DNA of 38,191 nt from an uncultured Holophagaceae bacterium (GCA_903863195.1 CAIPAY010000038.1:1-38191); one strand, 5' to 3'; positions 8,771 to 22,178 are shown, numbered from the stretch's first letter. The notes: generated by a model not told the origin, from the letters alone. A program made the numbers and translations.

Positions 8771-8956
8771 GGGCGAAGGCGGTGACCAGGGCAACCAGGG
8801 CGAGGGTGTGCCCAACCTGAATCGCAGCGGATGGCGGCCAACGATGACAGGGGCGAACGCTAAATATTCTGGACAAAAAACCTTCGGCTATCAGAAGGGA
8901 GCTTCAGGCCGCTATCCTCCCCGCGACTCTTTCAGGAGCCCTCATGCGGCTGACAC

Positions 8957-8983
8957 CCTGCGTCATCATCCCGCCGACGCAGG
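8957..8983. other. Perfect inverted repeat upstream of the diguanylate cyclase
   Basis: CCTGCGTC at 8957-8964 is matched by GACGCAGG at 8976-8983 around an 11-base loop. It lies in the 297-base divergent gap between ispE and the diguanylate cyclase, about 75 bases before the latter's start. It could be a leader hairpin or an operator. No T-run follows, so a terminator is unlikely. I see no gene in this gap. Confidence 0.35.
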
Positions 8984-9055
8984 CACCTACCCAGACTCAG
9001 GCCCTCTCCTGGCCTGATCCCAGGGTTGCGCCCGCTGGAACAAACGGGGGGGGCG

Positions 9056-9898
9056 ATGTTCAACCGAGTTGACGCGTTCCTGCAGAACAAGCGGCGGGCG
9101 GTCGCCCTGGCCATTGGGTCGCTTGGGGTGATTGCGGCGGTCGACGCCTTGCTGCCAAGGGAGATGTCCCTGCAGGTGTTCTACCTTGTCCCCATTGCCC
9201 TCATCTCGTGGACGACGGGGATTGCCTGGGGGTTGATCACCGCCTGGGCCTGTGCCGTGACCTGGTTCCTCGAGAACGAGCTGTTCCGGGACTCCCTCTC
9301 GCCCTACGCCTGGTGGAATGGGGCGACCCTGACTGCGTTCTTTGGGGTGATGGCCTGGTTTCTCGTGATCCTCCAGAACCTGCGCATCTCCATGGCCTAT
9401 GAGCGGGTGCTGGCCCAGACAGATGCGCTGACCGGGGTCGCCAACCGGAGGCACTTTCTCCACCTCCTCGAGACGGAGGCCAAGCGGAGCGGGCGGTACG
9501 AGCGACCGTTCACCGTCGCGATCCTGGATCTCGATGACTTCAAGAAGGTGAACGACACCCAGGGCCACGATGGCGGGGACGAGGCCCTCCGGGTCACGGT
9601 CAACCTGATCCTGGGCCATCTGCGGGAGACCGACATCGTGGGGCGGATTGGGGGGGACGAGTTCGCCATCCTGCTGCCGGAGACAGGCCGGGAAGGGGCT
9701 GAGGCGACCCTGGCGAAGCTCCCCCAGGTCATCGCGGAAGGCCTTCATTCACGGTTTGCCGCTATGGGCGCCAGCATGGGCTCGTTGACGATCACAGAAG
9801 GGGCCGTGGAGCCCCGAGAGGTCCTCCGACTGGTGGACGAGCTCATGTATTCCATCAAGAAGAATGGCAAGAACGGGGTGCAGTTCGGCCAGCTCTGA
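9056..9898 (+). CDS. Membrane-bound diguanylate cyclase (GGDEF)
   Basis: This 280-residue inner-membrane enzyme is predicted to make cyclic di-GMP from two GTP. The first 110 residues contain four hydrophobic segments, an N-terminal membrane sensor too short for a periplasmic domain. The catalytic domain begins at DALTGVANRRHF (about 123) and includes DLDDFKKVND and an intact GGDEF at 199-203. The product-inhibition site RETD lies at 190-193, five residues before GGDEF, so feedback control by c-di-GMP is expected. No EAL domain is present. I start at the ATG at 9056, behind a long G-run, rather than at a TTG ten codons earlier. It converges on the choloylglycine-hydrolase-type gene. Confidence 0.92.
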   Translation: MFNRVDAFLQNKRRAVALAIGSLGVIAAVDALLPREMSLQVFYLVPIALISWTTGIAWGLITAWACAVTWFLENELFRDSLSPYAWWNGATLTAFFGVMAWFLVILQNLRISMAYERVLAQTDALTGVANRRHFLHLLETEAKRSGRYERPFTVAILDLDDFKKVNDTQGHDGGDEALRVTVNLILGHLRETDIVGRIGGDEFAILLPETGREGAEATLAKLPQVIAEGLHSRFAAMGASMGSLTITEGAVEPREVLRLVDELMYSIKKNGKNGVQFGQL

Positions 9899-9902
9899 GC
9901 AT

Positions 9903-9929
9903 GGGTGAGGGCAGCTTGCCGACTCACCC
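9903..9929. terminator. Hairpin between convergent genes
   Basis: GGGTGAG at 9903-9909 pairs with CTCACCC at 9923-9929, and GGC and GCC inside the loop extend the stem. It stands just after the diguanylate cyclase stop and before the end of the convergent hydrolase gene, a good place for a bidirectional terminator. There is no T-run, so the termination role is inferred. Confidence 0.45.
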
Positions 9930-9966
9930 CAGGCCCGGCTCGTGAGACCGGACAGCTTCCGGTGAC

Positions 9967-11034
9967 CTACAGACCCTGGAATTTGAAAGGCTTGGCTTCC
10001 ACGAACTTGTCTGCGGTATTCCCCGAGTAGACCTCGCCGTTGGAGATGCTGAGCTTCTTGACCTTGCCCGTCTTGGAAAAGTCGATGTCCTTGAACTCGA
10101 CCCAGAAGGTGTTGGGCGTGAGTGCCGACTCAAAGAAGTAGATCCTGTTCTTGTGGTCGGCCACGGTGCGCCACCGGGTGGACGAGATGTTGGGCTGACC
10201 CGGGGTGCTGATGCCAAAGGGTACGGACACGTTGCGGATGACACTGAAGACGCTGGCGATGGCCACGCGGGCGTCATCCGTCTGCGGGATGGCGTGGATG
10301 TAGAAGGAGGCCCGCACGAACCGGTCCGCGGCCCGGTTGGTGCCAGGCAGCATCGTGGTGCCACCGATGGTCTTCCAGTATTCATTCAAGGCCAGCTGCT
10401 TCTCGAAGATGGGCGAGTTGGTCATCACCTGGTAGGACCGGTTGTGATGGATGACGAGCTTGCCGCCGATGTATTCGAAGATGGCGTTGTCACCCGTTGG
10501 GTCTGAGATGGCCAGGTGCAGGGTGGCGAGCGAGTTCCGGCCCGGGGTCTCGCCCGTGACAACCACGAACTCCTGCTTGCTCAGGCCCAGGACAGCCTCG
10601 CCCACCGTGGCGTAGGAGTCCAGCACGTACTGCACCCAGGCGGCGATGGAGAGCCCGGCCTTCTTCTGATTCCAGGTCTCGTATTCGGACTCGGCGAGCC
10701 AGAGCAGGTTGGCGGCGAGGCCCTTTTCATTCATACCGTCCGAGCTGGAACAGTCATAGGCCGTGGCGATGACGCTGCCGAATTTCGAGGTCCATTTGAA
10801 GGAGTTGGGTCCGGCCTCACCGCTGCGTTCCATGCCTGCGGGGAAGATCCAGAGGTTGGACTTCATGTCTTCGTTCCAGTCCATGGACCGGGCCGTGATG
10901 ATGGTGCCTTTGGGGCCCTGATAGACCACGCGGGAGCAGGCGGAGGCTGAGTTGGTGCCCAGGACCCCCAGGGCCATGAACAACACAACCGGAAAGAGTG
11001 GCTTCGATCTCAGGATGGTGTTGATGTATGGCAT
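9967..11034 (-). CDS. Secreted choloylglycine hydrolase / penicillin V acylase family Ntn hydrolase
   Basis: This 355-residue enzyme belongs to the linear-amide C-N hydrolase family, whose members cleave bile-salt amides, penicillin V or acyl-homoserine lactones. A signal peptide (hydrophobic core PVVLFMALGVLG) ends in NSASA, and the next residue is Cys33. Signal-peptidase cleavage there would directly expose the N-terminal cysteine nucleophile. The conserved ARSMDW block follows about 16 residues later, and NSPIFEKQ and RFVRASFY match conserved family positions. The mature enzyme should be periplasmic or secreted. A GATGAAGGGG Shine-Dalgarno precedes the ATG at 11034. Gram-negative relatives with signal peptides often act on acyl-homoserine lactones or penicillin V rather than bile salts, so the substrate remains open. 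It is a single-gene unit. Confidence 0.88.
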   Translation of the reverse strand: MPYINTILRSKPLFPVVLFMALGVLGTNSASACSRVVYQGPKGTIITARSMDWNEDMKSNLWIFPAGMERSGEAGPNSFKWTSKFGSVIATAYDCSSSDGMNEKGLAANLLWLAESEYETWNQKKAGLSIAAWVQYVLDSYATVGEAVLGLSKQEFVVVTGETPGRNSLATLHLAISDPTGDNAIFEYIGGKLVIHHNRSYQVMTNSPIFEKQLALNEYWKTIGGTTMLPGTNRAADRFVRASFYIHAIPQTDDARVAIASVFSVIRNVSVPFGISTPGQPNISSTRWRTVADHKNRIYFFESALTPNTFWVEFKDIDFSKTGKVKKLSISNGEVYSGNTADKFVEAKPFKFQGL

Positions 11035-11155
11035 GGCGCCCCTTCATCTTGGCTGAAGGTACAGAATCGCACCTTCACAGAGGGCCAAATGGGGCATCTT
11101 TGCCTAAGAGGTCCTAACAAAACCCGCGCGGCTCCGTGGGGTGTCGTTGCGACCT

Positions 11156-12640
11156 CTAGAGCAGGTAGGTGTTGCCGTACATCAGGTAGCGGTCCACGCT
11201 GCGGGCGGTGTTGCGGCCTTCGTGGATGGCCCAGACCACCAGGGACTGACCGCGCACCATGTCACCCGCGGCGAAGACGCCGGGCATGCTGGTCATGCGC
11301 TGGCCGTCGGCCACCACGTTGCCGCGACCGTCGAGCTTGAGGCCCAGCTCCGTGATGGGGCCCTTGCGCTCGGGTCCCAGGAAACCGAGGGCCAGGAGCA
11401 CGAGATCGGCCGGAAGGACCCGTTCGGTGCCGGCGAGCTCCTCCGAGAACATGCGGCCCTCGCCACTGCGGGCCCACTTGAGGCCCATGGTGTGGACCTC
11501 CTGCAAGGCACCTGCCTCGCCGACAAAGCGCTTCGTGAGGGTGCTGTACATCCGCGGATCGGCGCCCTGCAGGGTCGCGGCCTCTTCCTGACCGTAGTCC
11601 ATGGAACTGACCTTGGGCCACTGGGGCCAGGGGTTGTCCGGGGCGCGGTGGTCCGGAGACTGTGGCAGGATCTCCAGCTGAGTGACGGACTTGGCACCAT
11701 GGCGGAGGGAGGTGCCGACACAGTCCGTGCCGGTGTCGCCACCGCCGATGACCACCACGTTCTTGCCCTTGGCCGAGATGTAGGCGCCGTCCGCGTGGCC
11801 GCTGTCCAGGAGGCTCTTGGTGTTGAGCGTGAGGAAGTCCATGGCCATGTGGACGCCGAAGAGCGTGCGGCCCTCCACGTCCAGGTCCCGGGGCTGGGTG
11901 GAGCCGCAGCACAGGACTGTGGCGTGGTAGTCCTTCAGCAGGCTCTCGGTGGTGATGTCCCGGCCGATCTCCACGCCCGTGACGAAGCGGATGCCGTTGC
12001 GGGCCATGAGGCCCACGCGGCGGTCCACCAGACGCTTCTCCAGCTTCATGTTGGGGATGCCATACATCAGCAAGCCGCCCACGCGGTCGGCGCGCTCGAA
12101 CACGGTGACCGTGTGGCCCGCGCGGTTCAGCTGGGCGGCGCAGGCCAGGCCCGCGGGGCCGGAGCCCACGATGGCCACGGTCTTGCCGGTGCGGACCGGG
12201 GGCACCTCGGGGCCGATCCAGCCCTCCTCGAAGGCCTTGTCGATGATGGAGACCTCGATGGCCTTGATGGTGACGGGGTCGCCGTTGAGGCCCGCGGTGC
12301 AGGAACCCTCGCAGGGGGCAGGGCAGACCCGGCCCGTGAACTCCGGGAAGTTGTTGGTGCGTGTCAGGCGCCGCAGGGCGCGCTGCCACTGGCCGCGGTA
12401 GACCAGGTCATTCCAGTCCGGGATCAGGTTGTTCAGCGGACAGCCGGAGGCCATGCCCCCCATGAGCTTGCCGGTGTGGCAGAAGGGCGTGCCGCAGTCC
12501 ATGCAGCGGGCCCCCTGCCGCTGCAGCAGCTCGTCGGGAATCCGCGGGTGGGACTCGTTCCAGTCCTGCAGCCGCTCGAGGGGCGGCCGGTCGGGCGGGA
12601 GTTCGCGCTGATATTCGATGAAGCCGGTGGTCTTCCCCAT
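11156..12640 (-). CDS. gltD: Glutamate synthase small (beta) subunit
   Basis: This 494-residue flavoprotein supplies electrons from NAD(P)H to the large subunit of glutamate synthase. The N-terminal adapter carries two cysteine groups, [10 protein letters not shown] (about residue 45) and [10 protein letters not shown] (about 105), which bind [4Fe-4S] clusters. The FAD site is [17 protein letters not shown] (about 149), followed by [11 protein letters not shown], and the NAD(P) site is [13 protein letters not shown] (about 293). GVFAAGD near the C-terminus is the second FAD contact. The length fits the family. It starts nine bases after gltB ends, so gltBD is an operon. Small-subunit homologues also occur as free oxidoreductases, but the adjacent gltB settles the role here. 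Confidence 0.96.
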   Translation of the reverse strand: MGKTTGFIEYQRELPPDRPPLERLQDWNESHPRIPDELLQRQGARCMDCGTPFCHTGKLMGGMASGCPLNNLIPDWNDLVYRGQWQRALRRLTRTNNFPEFTGRVCPAPCEGSCTAGLNGDPVTIKAIEVSIIDKAFEEGWIGPEVPPVRTGKTVAIVGSGPAGLACAAQLNRAGHTVTVFERADRVGGLLMYGIPNMKLEKRLVDRRVGLMARNGIRFVTGVEIGRDITTESLLKDYHATVLCCGSTQPRDLDVEGRTLFGVHMAMDFLTLNTKSLLDSGHADGAYISAKGKNVVVIGGGDTGTDCVGTSLRHGAKSVTQLEILPQSPDHRAPDNPWPQWPKVSSMDYGQEEAATLQGADPRMYSTLTKRFVGEAGALQEVHTMGLKWARSGEGRMFSEELAGTERVLPADLVLLALGFLGPERKGPITELGLKLDGRGNVVADGQRMTSMPGVFAAGDMVRGQSLVVWAIHEGRNTARSVDRYLMYGNTYLL

Positions 12641-12649
12641 GGCAGGCTC

Positions 12650-17257
<4,608 letters not shown>

Positions 17258-17440
17258 CGGTGGCTCCCGGGCTCAAATCGAAGGTTCGGTGCGCGGTGTT
17301 CCCAGCGTGATAACCCCGGCGAAGCTTTGTGCCGGGACGCCCAGAACCTTGCGCGGACGACGTCTCATGGCCGATGTTAGCACAGGCTCAGGAGGCTGTC
17401 AGGCCTTAAGTTGCGCACACACCCCGGAACGGCCGAAAAA

Positions 17441-18268
17441 TCAAAAACCATCTTCCAGTTCGTATTCCGCATCGGGCACGGAGAGGATTTCCGGACCGTC
17501 CCGGGTGATCACGATGTCGTGCTCGAATTGCGCTGAGAGACCCCCGTCCCGGGTGCGCACGGTCCAGCCGTCCGCTTCCACCAGGCACTTGTGGCTGCCG
17601 ATGTTCAGAATGGGCTCGATGGTGATGGTCATGCCAGGCTCCATGCGGAAGCCCGTGCCCGGCTTCTGGTCCGCGAAGAGCACCTGGGGATCCTCGTGCA
17701 GGTCCTTCCCGAGGCCATGGCCGATGTACTCGCGCACCACGGAGTAGCCGCGCTCCTCGGCGAATTTCTGCACCGCCGTGGCCATGTCGCCCATGCGCAG
17801 GCCGGGCCGGCAGTGCTCGATACCCAGGAACATGGCCAGCTGCGCCGTCTGGATCAGCATCCGGGCTTCCTCGGTGATCTTGCCGACGCCCACGGTGAGG
17901 CAGGTGTCGCCGTGGAAGCCGTCCAGCTTGGCCCCGCAATCGATGGCGATGATGTCGCCTTCCTGCAAGACGTATTTCGAGGGGATGCCGTGCACGACCC
18001 GGTCGTTCACCGAGGTGCAGAGGGTGGCCGGGAAGCCGTGGTAGCCCTTGAAGCTGGGGGTGGCCCCCTGCTGGCGGATGTAGGTCTCCGCAACCCGGTC
18101 CAGGTCCAGCAGGCTGACGCCCGGCCTGGCGGCCCGGGCGGCAATCCGGAGGGCGTTGGCGGCCACGCGGCCGGCCTCGCGCAGCTTGTCGATCTCCTTG
18201 CGGCTCTTGTAGCGGATCTGTTCGCGGATCAGGACCGGGCCCCCCTCAAGCCACCAGTCTAACGACAA
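17441..18268 (-). CDS. map: Type I methionine aminopeptidase
   Basis: This cytoplasmic metalloprotease removes the initiator methionine from new proteins. All five metal ligands are present in the expected contexts: Asp110 (AIDCGAKLD), Asp121 (FHGDTCL), His184 (YIGHGLG), Glu218 (TIEPI) and Glu249 (AQFEHDIVI), counted from a TTG at 18268. The TTG start gives 275 residues, but the first dozen (SLDWWLEGGPV) are not typical. The family usually begins a few residues before the KSRKEIDKLREAG helix. A GAGGGGG run lies before a CTG at 18232 that would give a more usual N-terminus, so the true start is uncertain. The gene is divergent from the small lipoprotein gene. Confidence 0.92.
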   Translation of the reverse strand: MSLDWWLEGGPVLIREQIRYKSRKEIDKLREAGRVAANALRIAARAARPGVSLLDLDRVAETYIRQQGATPSFKGYHGFPATLCTSVNDRVVHGIPSKYVLQEGDIIAIDCGAKLDGFHGDTCLTVGVGKITEEARMLIQTAQLAMFLGIEHCRPGLRMGDMATAVQKFAEERGYSVVREYIGHGLGKDLHEDPQVLFADQKPGTGFRMEPGMTITIEPILNIGSHKCLVEADGWTVRTRDGGLSAQFEHDIVITRDGPEILSVPDAEYELEDGF

Positions 18269-18318
18269 GCGCGTGATTTAGCTTTCCCGCGGCCCGTGCG
18301 AATTCCCCGCCCCGCCCC

Positions 18319-18324
18319 TAGAAT
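18319..18324 (+). promoter_or_regulatory. Candidate leaderless -10 box for the lipoprotein gene
   Basis: TAGAAT, five of six matches to TATAAT, is followed by six bases (GGAGCC) and the ATG at 18331. Those six bases also resemble a Shine-Dalgarno, so either a leaderless or a very short leader transcript is possible. Confidence 0.45.
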
Positions 18325-18330
18325 GGAGCC

Positions 18331-18672
18331 ATGGCGCGACCTTCGGTGATCCTCCTTTCGACAGCCGCAGTGGTGGCCGGGCTGGTGGCCTGCGGAGGCG
18401 CGCCCGCCCGGCCGGCCTCGGTGCCCGCGGACGCGGCCTGGGGCGGCGAGGGGAAGAAGGGCGTCTTCCTGCAGGTGGGCGAGCACCAGGGCACCCTCTG
18501 GCAGGTGGGCGTCTGGGACCGGCAGGGCCGCGTGCTGGGCATCGGCAAGTTCCGGCTGCGCGGCTTCGCCAAGGCCCGGATCATTCCCGAGGAGGTCCTG
18601 GCCTGGGAGAACGGCGCCCTGCAGCTGAAAGACGGGACCTGGCTGGTGCCGGAACCCGCGGCGGCCCCCTGA
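18331..18672 (+). CDS. Small putative lipoprotein of unknown function
   Basis: I do not recognise this 113-residue protein. It starts with a lipoprotein signal: a hydrophobic core (VILLSTAAVVAGLVA) followed by Cys21 in the lipobox LVAC. The mature part of about 92 residues has a low-complexity Ala/Pro linker. It then has a compact region with alternating charged and hydrophobic residues (GVFLQVGEHQGTLWQVGVWD) that looks like beta strands. Lipid attachment to the inner or outer membrane is expected. Its TGA overlaps the ATG of the next gene by one base (TGATG), so the two are translationally coupled. The next product has no signal peptide, which makes a direct physical partnership uncertain. 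Confidence 0.75.
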   Translation: MARPSVILLSTAAVVAGLVACGGAPARPASVPADAAWGGEGKKGVFLQVGEHQGTLWQVGVWDRQGRVLGIGKFRLRGFAKARIIPEEVLAWENGALQLKDGTWLVPEPAAAP

Positions 18673-19295
18673 TGCCCTACACGAGCGAGGAGAAGGACTG
18701 GCTGGAGCGCGAGTGGGCCTTCCGGGCCTGGGGCCGCGCCGGCTTGCTGAGCACCGACGACTATCGGCAGGTGCTGGCCTGGGAGGCCGAGGCCGTGCCC
18801 ATGGAGGTGGTGGTATCGGCCCTCAACGCCTTCTTCGACCGCCGCGAGAAGCGGGACAAGCCCCGCACCTTCGTGGCGCTCAAGCACCTGGAGCGGGACG
18901 TGGCCAAGGCCGTCAAGCTGCGCGAGGCCGTGCTGCGGGCGGGTCCGGCCCTGGATGCCGGGCGGGGCTGGGAGCAGGTGCGGGCCCCCCTGCGGGTGGA
19001 TCCCGCCGCCAAGGCCGCCTTCGAGGGCTGGCAGCGGCTCCGGGCCGCCGCACCCTCGCCGGAGTCCGCGGGCTATCTGGCCCACCATGACCGGGAGCGC
19101 GAGGCCCGCGCCGCCCTACTGACCCTGGCCGAGGCCGCCCTGGGACCCGCCGCCGAATCCCTCCGCAGCGAGCTGCGCCAGCGCCTGGAGGCCGCCGACA
19201 TGAAGGAAGGCAGCCTCGTCTGGAAGCGCGCCTGGAACCACCACTGGGCCCGCCAGCTCGCCACCGCCTGGAACCTGCCCCTGGGGGGGGCGTGA
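18672..19295 (+). CDS. Conserved-looking cytoplasmic protein of unknown function
   Basis: I do not recognise this 207-residue protein. It has no signal peptide or membrane segment, is rich in Ala, Arg, Glu and Trp, and is probably all-helical. The N-terminal 80 residues form a block that includes LSTDDYRQVLAWEAEAVP and ALNAFFDRREKRDKPRTF. The middle is a variable Ala-rich helix, and the C-terminus has a Trp-rich end (WKRAWNHHWARQLATAWN). Coding is supported by strong third-position GC and by the one-base overlap with the preceding lipoprotein gene. The helical block followed by a basic patch would suit a nucleic-acid or protein-binding adapter, but that is a guess. Microrepeat element B lies directly behind it. 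Confidence 0.7.
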   Translation: MPYTSEEKDWLEREWAFRAWGRAGLLSTDDYRQVLAWEAEAVPMEVVVSALNAFFDRREKRDKPRTFVALKHLERDVAKAVKLREAVLRAGPALDAGRGWEQVRAPLRVDPAAKAAFEGWQRLRAAAPSPESAGYLAHHDREREARAALLTLAEAALGPAAESLRSELRQRLEAADMKEGSLVWKRAWNHHWARQLATAWNLPLGGA

Positions 19296-19313
19296 TGGGA
19301 CGGGGGGAAAGGC

Positions 19314-19393
19314 ATCCACCGCCAAGACGCCAAGACGCCAAGGAAGATCGCCAGGGTTGTCCTTCTTGGCGTTCTTGGCGCCTTGGCGGTGAT
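19314..19393. repeat. Microrepeat inverted element B (unit GCCAAGAC)
   Basis: The left arm at about 19314-19346 holds three copies of an 8-base GCCAAGAC-like unit. The right arm at about 19362-19393 holds the inverted unit (CTTGGCG) three times. The core is only about 15 bases, so this is the most compact element of the set and would fold into a near-continuous hairpin. It stands between two plus-strand genes of unknown function. Confidence 0.75.
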
Positions 19394-19418
19394 CTGTTGT
19401 CCTTCAGAGTGGTGTCCC

Positions 19419-20714
19419 ATGTCTGCTGAGTCCCGCTGGTTGCAGGAGCTGGAGGCGCCTTCTTCGGCGTTCTTTGAGGCCTTCGCGTCGCGGGTGGCGG
19501 AGCCTGAGGGCCTGCGGGACGCGGTGCGGGAGGCGGTGAAGGCGCTGGTTCCCCGCATCGACTGGGAGGCCTACCTGCCGCATGTGCCCCACGGGATCCT
19601 GGGCCTGCGGGCCGTGCTGCGGCTGCGTCCGCTGCTGGGGGAGCCGAGCTTCCGGCGGGCCCTGGCCATCCAGGTGCACATGGCCGCCCATGAAGGCCGC
19701 CGGAGCCCCGCGGCCCTGGCCCAGGTCCTGGCCGCCAAGGGCAGCGGGTCCTGGCGCAACCTCGAGTCCTTCGTCGCGTCCCGCCGACCCGCCCTGGCCT
19801 ACGCCGAGGCCCAGGGTTGCGAGCTGCCGCTGGCCGCGGACTTCCAGCGACTGGGGCGGCTCGCGGAGCTCGACATGGCCAACGTGGGCCACAAGGCCGT
19901 GCTGGCCGATCACCTGGGCGAGCTCCAGGAACGGCTGGAGCAGCCCAAGGCCACGGGGCGGCGCCTCCTGGGCCTGACCGCCTGGGTGGCCGCCACGGTG
20001 GAGGACACCTTCTGGGCCCGCCGGGCCGCCAAGCGCCTGGCCGACGTCGAGCTCACCGTGCCCTGGGGGGACCTCACCCTCACGGCAGACGCCCTGGCGG
20101 CGCAGGTCCGGGAGGTCTGCGACCTGGGCCTGGTGGCCCTGCTGGACAGCCTGGCCGCGCGGCTCAAGGCCGGGCAGGGGGCCGCGGACACGCTGGCGCT
20201 GCTGGTGCTGGCGGCCTCGGAGAAACAGCTGGACGCCCGCCGCGACCTCGAGGGCAAGACCGCCTGGACCTTCGCCTACCTGGCCACCCTCGCCCGCACC
20301 CGGCCCACGGATCCCCGCGTATGGTGCCAGGCCGCGGCCCTGGTGAACCTCTTCCCCACGGACGAGGAGGAGGGGCGCCTGCGCCCCGTGGTCGTGGCCG
20401 AGCCGACAGCGGCAGGACTCACGGACGCGGTGCTGGATGTGGAGCCGACCCTGGCCATGGGCCACGCCCGGGGCCTGGTCCGGGCGGGGCAGGGGGAAGC
20501 CACCCTGGCGGCGCTGGCCGAGGCCGCCACCCGCAACGACCCCACCTTCAACCACGCCCACCAGCTCCTCGCCCTGGCCGCCGCCGCGGACCTGCTGCCG
20601 CACCTGCCAGCCATCGCCGCCGAAGCCCTGCTCGTGGCCCTGGCCAAGAGCCTCGCCAACAGCCAGGGCAGCGGCGACCTGGGCCGCACCGCGGACCGGG
20701 CGCTGGGGCACTGA
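19419..20714 (+). CDS. Protein of unknown function, possibly questin-oxidase-like
   Basis: This 431-residue protein has no signal peptide and appears all-helical and Ala/Leu-rich. I do not recognise it with confidence. Three histidine-containing helices stand out: VPHGILGLRAVLRL (about residue 58), MANVGHKAVLADHLGEL (about 154), and FNHAHQLLALAAAADLLPHL (about 377). This pattern, a His before an Ala/Leu-rich helix ending in LLPHLP, recalls the questin-oxidase-like family (DUF4243), whose members are oxygenases. That link is from memory of the pattern only. I place the start at the ATG at 19419 rather than a TTG 12 codons earlier, which lies inside repeat element B. It is followed after 82 bases by a secreted protein gene. 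Confidence 0.7.
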   Translation: MSAESRWLQELEAPSSAFFEAFASRVAEPEGLRDAVREAVKALVPRIDWEAYLPHVPHGILGLRAVLRLRPLLGEPSFRRALAIQVHMAAHEGRRSPAALAQVLAAKGSGSWRNLESFVASRRPALAYAEAQGCELPLAADFQRLGRLAELDMANVGHKAVLADHLGELQERLEQPKATGRRLLGLTAWVAATVEDTFWARRAAKRLADVELTVPWGDLTLTADALAAQVREVCDLGLVALLDSLAARLKAGQGAADTLALLVLAASEKQLDARRDLEGKTAWTFAYLATLARTRPTDPRVWCQAAALVNLFPTDEEEGRLRPVVVAEPTAAGLTDAVLDVEPTLAMGHARGLVRAGQGEATLAALAEAATRNDPTFNHAHQLLALAAAADLLPHLPAIAAEALLVALAKSLANSQGSGDLGRTADRALGH

Positions 20715-20744
20715 CCGCGATCTGGACAGGGGTCATGAACCGGC

Positions 20745-20771
20745 TTGGCCGCCCGGCCGGTCTGCTATCCT
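20745..20771 (+). promoter_or_regulatory. Weak candidate promoter for the secreted protein gene
   Basis: TTGGCC at 20745-20750 and TATCCT at 20766-20771 are separated by 15 bases in the gap before the gene at 20797. The spacing is short, so support is modest. Confidence 0.25.
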
Positions 20772-20796
20772 GGCCTGTGTTGCTCTGGAGTCCTCC

Positions 20797-22146
20797 ATGC
20801 GCCTGGTGCTCTGCGCGGCTATCTGCTGTCTGGTGCTGGCCCAGGCCCCGGCTCCGGCGGTGCTCAGTCCCACGGCGGCCCTCCTCGAGCGGAACCTACG
20901 GGACACCAAGACCGGCTTCCTGCTGGTGGTGGACGGCTCCAAGGGGGAGTGGAAGGCCGGCATCGACGCGCTGAACTCGGATCCCGACTGGATCGACCTG
21001 GATCTCCACGTGGCCTACTACGGCGCCAAGGCCCCGGAGCTGGAGACCCTGCTGCAGCAGAAGTACCTGACTGGCCCCCGCCCCCAGTGGGTGCTCTTCG
21101 GGGAGGGCGGTCGGCTGGTGGCTTCCGGGGGAGCCGTCCCCACCGGGGCCACCCTGGCCAAGGCCGCCCAGGACGGCGGGATCCAATCCACCGTCCAGCT
21201 GCTCTGGGACTTCGCCCGGCGCAATCCGGACCACCTGCAGGCCCGCCAGGCCTTGGGCGGCGAGCTGAAGCAGCAGGCCGCGAGGAAGACCACCCTGCGC
21301 CTCGGCGGCAAGACCGATCCCCTCCGGCCCGCTGACGAGCGCTTCGATTACGCCAAATACCAGAAGGAGCGGGACGCCAAGGAGGAGGCCAAGGAACGGG
21401 AGCAGCAGCAGAAGGAAGACAAGCCGCCGGTCCAGCTCAAGCCCGAGGAGGACCAGGCCATCTGGGGGGAGCTGGCCGACCTCATGGGTCGGTGCTTCCG
21501 CAGCGGGGACTGGATCGAGATGGATTCCTGGGGCGTGACGCCCGACGAGGAGGCGGTGCACAGCCCCCTCATCCAGGAGGTCTGCCGGGCGGCGGTCCCC
21601 GAGGTGGAGCGGGCCCTGGGCCGCAGTCCGGAGTCCTGGGATCGCTGGCGGCTGTGGCTGGCCCTCACCCGGACCTATGGCGGCAAGCCGATCCGCCCCC
21701 TGTTGGACAGCCTGCTGCCGCTGCCTACCCGTTCAGCCCGGGATTGGCCTCCCTATGCGGTCAAGGGCGCCTACGTGAAGGATGCCCGCAAGCGGAAGGA
21801 CTGGACGGGCATCCGGGACCTGCTGCTGCCCGACATCGAGTCCAACCGGCTCTGGGAGAGCCTCCAGGGGAAGACCACCTACCAGATGCAGATCAAGACC
21901 GATGGCAAGGTCCAGGAGATCCCGGAAACCGGGGACTACTGGCGCGCTACCCTGGAGCCCCTGGCAGAAGCGCTGATCTGGCTGGGCGAGGGCAGCAAGG
22001 CCGACGAGTTGGTGCGCAGCCACTACGCCGACCACCCCTGGAGCGGCCTGCCCCAGCGGGCCCAGGCCCTGGCCCTCCGCTGCGGCCAGCCAGGCCTTGC
22101 CGCCCAGTGGGGGGCGCTGGGCGGGGCATCGGCGGCAGGGAAGTAG
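20797..22146 (+). CDS. Secreted protein of unknown function with thioredoxin-like N-terminal region
   Basis: This 449-residue protein starts at an ATG with GGAG eight bases upstream. The first 20 residues (MRLVLCAAICCLVLAQ then APAPA) form a signal peptide, so it is exported. The next 150 residues include TGFLLVVDGSKGEWKAGI and PQWVLFGEGGRLVASG. Their spacing recalls thioredoxin-fold strands, but there is no CxxC. A highly charged Lys/Glu/Gln stretch (about residues 185-215) links to a C-terminal half of helical segments that resemble degenerate TPR-like repeats (for example RSHYADHPWSGLPQRAQALAL). No catalytic motif is visible. The charged linker and repeats suggest a binding or scaffold protein in the periplasm; that is inference. 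Confidence 0.75.
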   Translation: MRLVLCAAICCLVLAQAPAPAVLSPTAALLERNLRDTKTGFLLVVDGSKGEWKAGIDALNSDPDWIDLDLHVAYYGAKAPELETLLQQKYLTGPRPQWVLFGEGGRLVASGGAVPTGATLAKAAQDGGIQSTVQLLWDFARRNPDHLQARQALGGELKQQAARKTTLRLGGKTDPLRPADERFDYAKYQKERDAKEEAKEREQQQKEDKPPVQLKPEEDQAIWGELADLMGRCFRSGDWIEMDSWGVTPDEEAVHSPLIQEVCRAAVPEVERALGRSPESWDRWRLWLALTRTYGGKPIRPLLDSLLPLPTRSARDWPPYAVKGAYVKDARKRKDWTGIRDLLLPDIESNRLWESLQGKTTYQMQIKTDGKVQEIPETGDYWRATLEPLAEALIWLGEGSKADELVRSHYADHPWSGLPQRAQALALRCGQPGLAAQWGALGGASAAGK

Positions 22147-22178
22147 CGATCAAGTCCGCCGCGAAAAAAAGTTTTTTT

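Noticed and set aside
17319..17335. A sigma-54-like site upstream of gltB on the minus strand (CGGCAC-N5-TTCGC)
   Set aside because: The -24 half is good, but the -12 half reads TTCG rather than TTGC, so the essential GC is missing.
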